Assembly (NCBI GenBank): GCA_937996625.1
Contig: CALKVA010000002.1
Coordinates: 1 to 64,000 of the forward strand
DNA length: 64,000 nucleotides
Origin: UBA5951 sp009936885
Lineage (GTDB): Bacteria > Pseudomonadota > Alphaproteobacteria > Puniceispirillales > Puniceispirillaceae
Reading direction: 5' to 3'
The translations under genes were made by a program, and so were the position numbers. The notes beneath the pieces are model-generated. The model was given only the letters and a program-made list of their open reading frames with translations. It was not told the DNA's origin and searched no databases. Below are positions 63,762 to 64,000 of this stretch, in pieces; the stretch's first letter is position 1, and every line of letters starts with the position of its first letter.

Positions 63762-64000
63762 TATGTGTGCATTACCTAATTTTAAGCTAAAACCAACCAG
63801 TTAAATTAATGCCACTAGCTTAACGTTTATGCATTGATAAGCAAGATTGATTTGTGTTTTTTTAACACAATTTTATATTTTTTAATAATATGACTTATTC
63901 TGTTTTAGATTTTTATGAAATACTGTTGAAAGAAAAAATATTAATTCTTTTTTAATCCATAGTTTTTTACTATGTTGTCTTAAATTTTTGTGAAATCGGG
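63762..64000. other. AT-rich region upstream of the Mrp operon with a short direct repeat
   Basis: No coding frame. Two imperfect copies of TTAGATTTTTATGAAAT-like sequence lie at 63905-63922 and 63980-63997 (16 of 18 bases shared, 75 bases apart). They may be binding sites for a regulator of the Mrp operon or of a gene beyond the window. Nothing else stands out. Confidence 0.35.

Overview
The window is AT-rich chromosomal DNA from a planktonic-type alphaproteobacterium. The evidence is gene content and order: the dusB-ntrBC-ntrYX-trkA-(dat)-hfq block; the run ppiD/trpE, tpiA, secG, pyrG, kdsA, eno, ftsB-like, pdhABC-lpdA-lipA-ratA; a bifunctional ispDF; an E1-beta subunit with a fused lipoyl domain; an Aap-type general amino acid transporter; and two photolyase/cryptochrome genes. 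A low-GC marine lineage close to SAR116 or Rhodospirillales-like bacteria is my inference; there is no rRNA to settle it. Genes are tightly packed, with many 1-8 base overlaps.

Layout. 1-2950 is the only clearly accessory or decayed region. It holds a truncated tRNA-Asn copy, a diverged duplication of the tRNA-Asn leader, short repeats resembling the tRNA-Asn anticodon arm, a small glycine-zipper lipoprotein, the intact tRNA-Asn, and a frameshifted zinc-type oxidoreductase pseudogene. 2953-10355 carries two ABC uptake operons, general L-amino acid (aapJQMP) and glycine betaine/proline type (proXWV). In each, a strong hairpin follows the binding-protein gene. 10439-16690 has hflX, a class I photolyase, an FeS-type photolyase/cryptochrome, a GST, a HugZ-like protein and a DsbA/FrnE-like protein. 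16687-25486 has mfd, sdhE, recG, a DUF502 protein, mazG, an inositol-phosphatase-family gene and hfq. 25510-34968 has a D-amino acid aminotransferase, trkA, ntrX, ntrY, ntrC, ntrB and dusB. 35088-37753 has ispDF, pgpA, pncC/cinA and ratA. 37750-44613 has lipA and the pyruvate dehydrogenase genes, then an FtsB/DivIC-like protein. 44800-45193 is a decayed VOC/glyoxalase-family gene. 45276-54546 has eno, kdsA, pyrG, secG, tpiA, ppiD, trpE and a LysE exporter. 54620-54696 is tRNA-Pro(UGG). 54742-56324 has a DUF192 protein and a deacetylase-family protein. 56375-63761 is a ten-gene Mrp-type cation/proton antiporter operon with a split MrpA and three large D-type subunits.

How the genes work together. 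The window combines scavenging of amino acids and betaines, nitrogen and redox two-component control (NtrBC/NtrYX), K+ and Na+/H+ homeostasis (TrkA, Mrp), light-damage repair (two photolyases, Mfd, RecG) and core carbon entry (enolase, TPI, PDH with lipoate synthesis).

The most notable observations are: an NtrC whose central AAA+ domain has lost Walker A, Walker B and GAFTGA features while its receiver and DNA-binding domains look intact; the tRNA-Asn duplication/truncation with anticodon-arm-like repeats; a nine-C tract near the start of aapP; the unusual Mrp layout; and two gene remnants. I did not find a CRISPR array, an intact insertion sequence, a prophage or a recognisable defence system.
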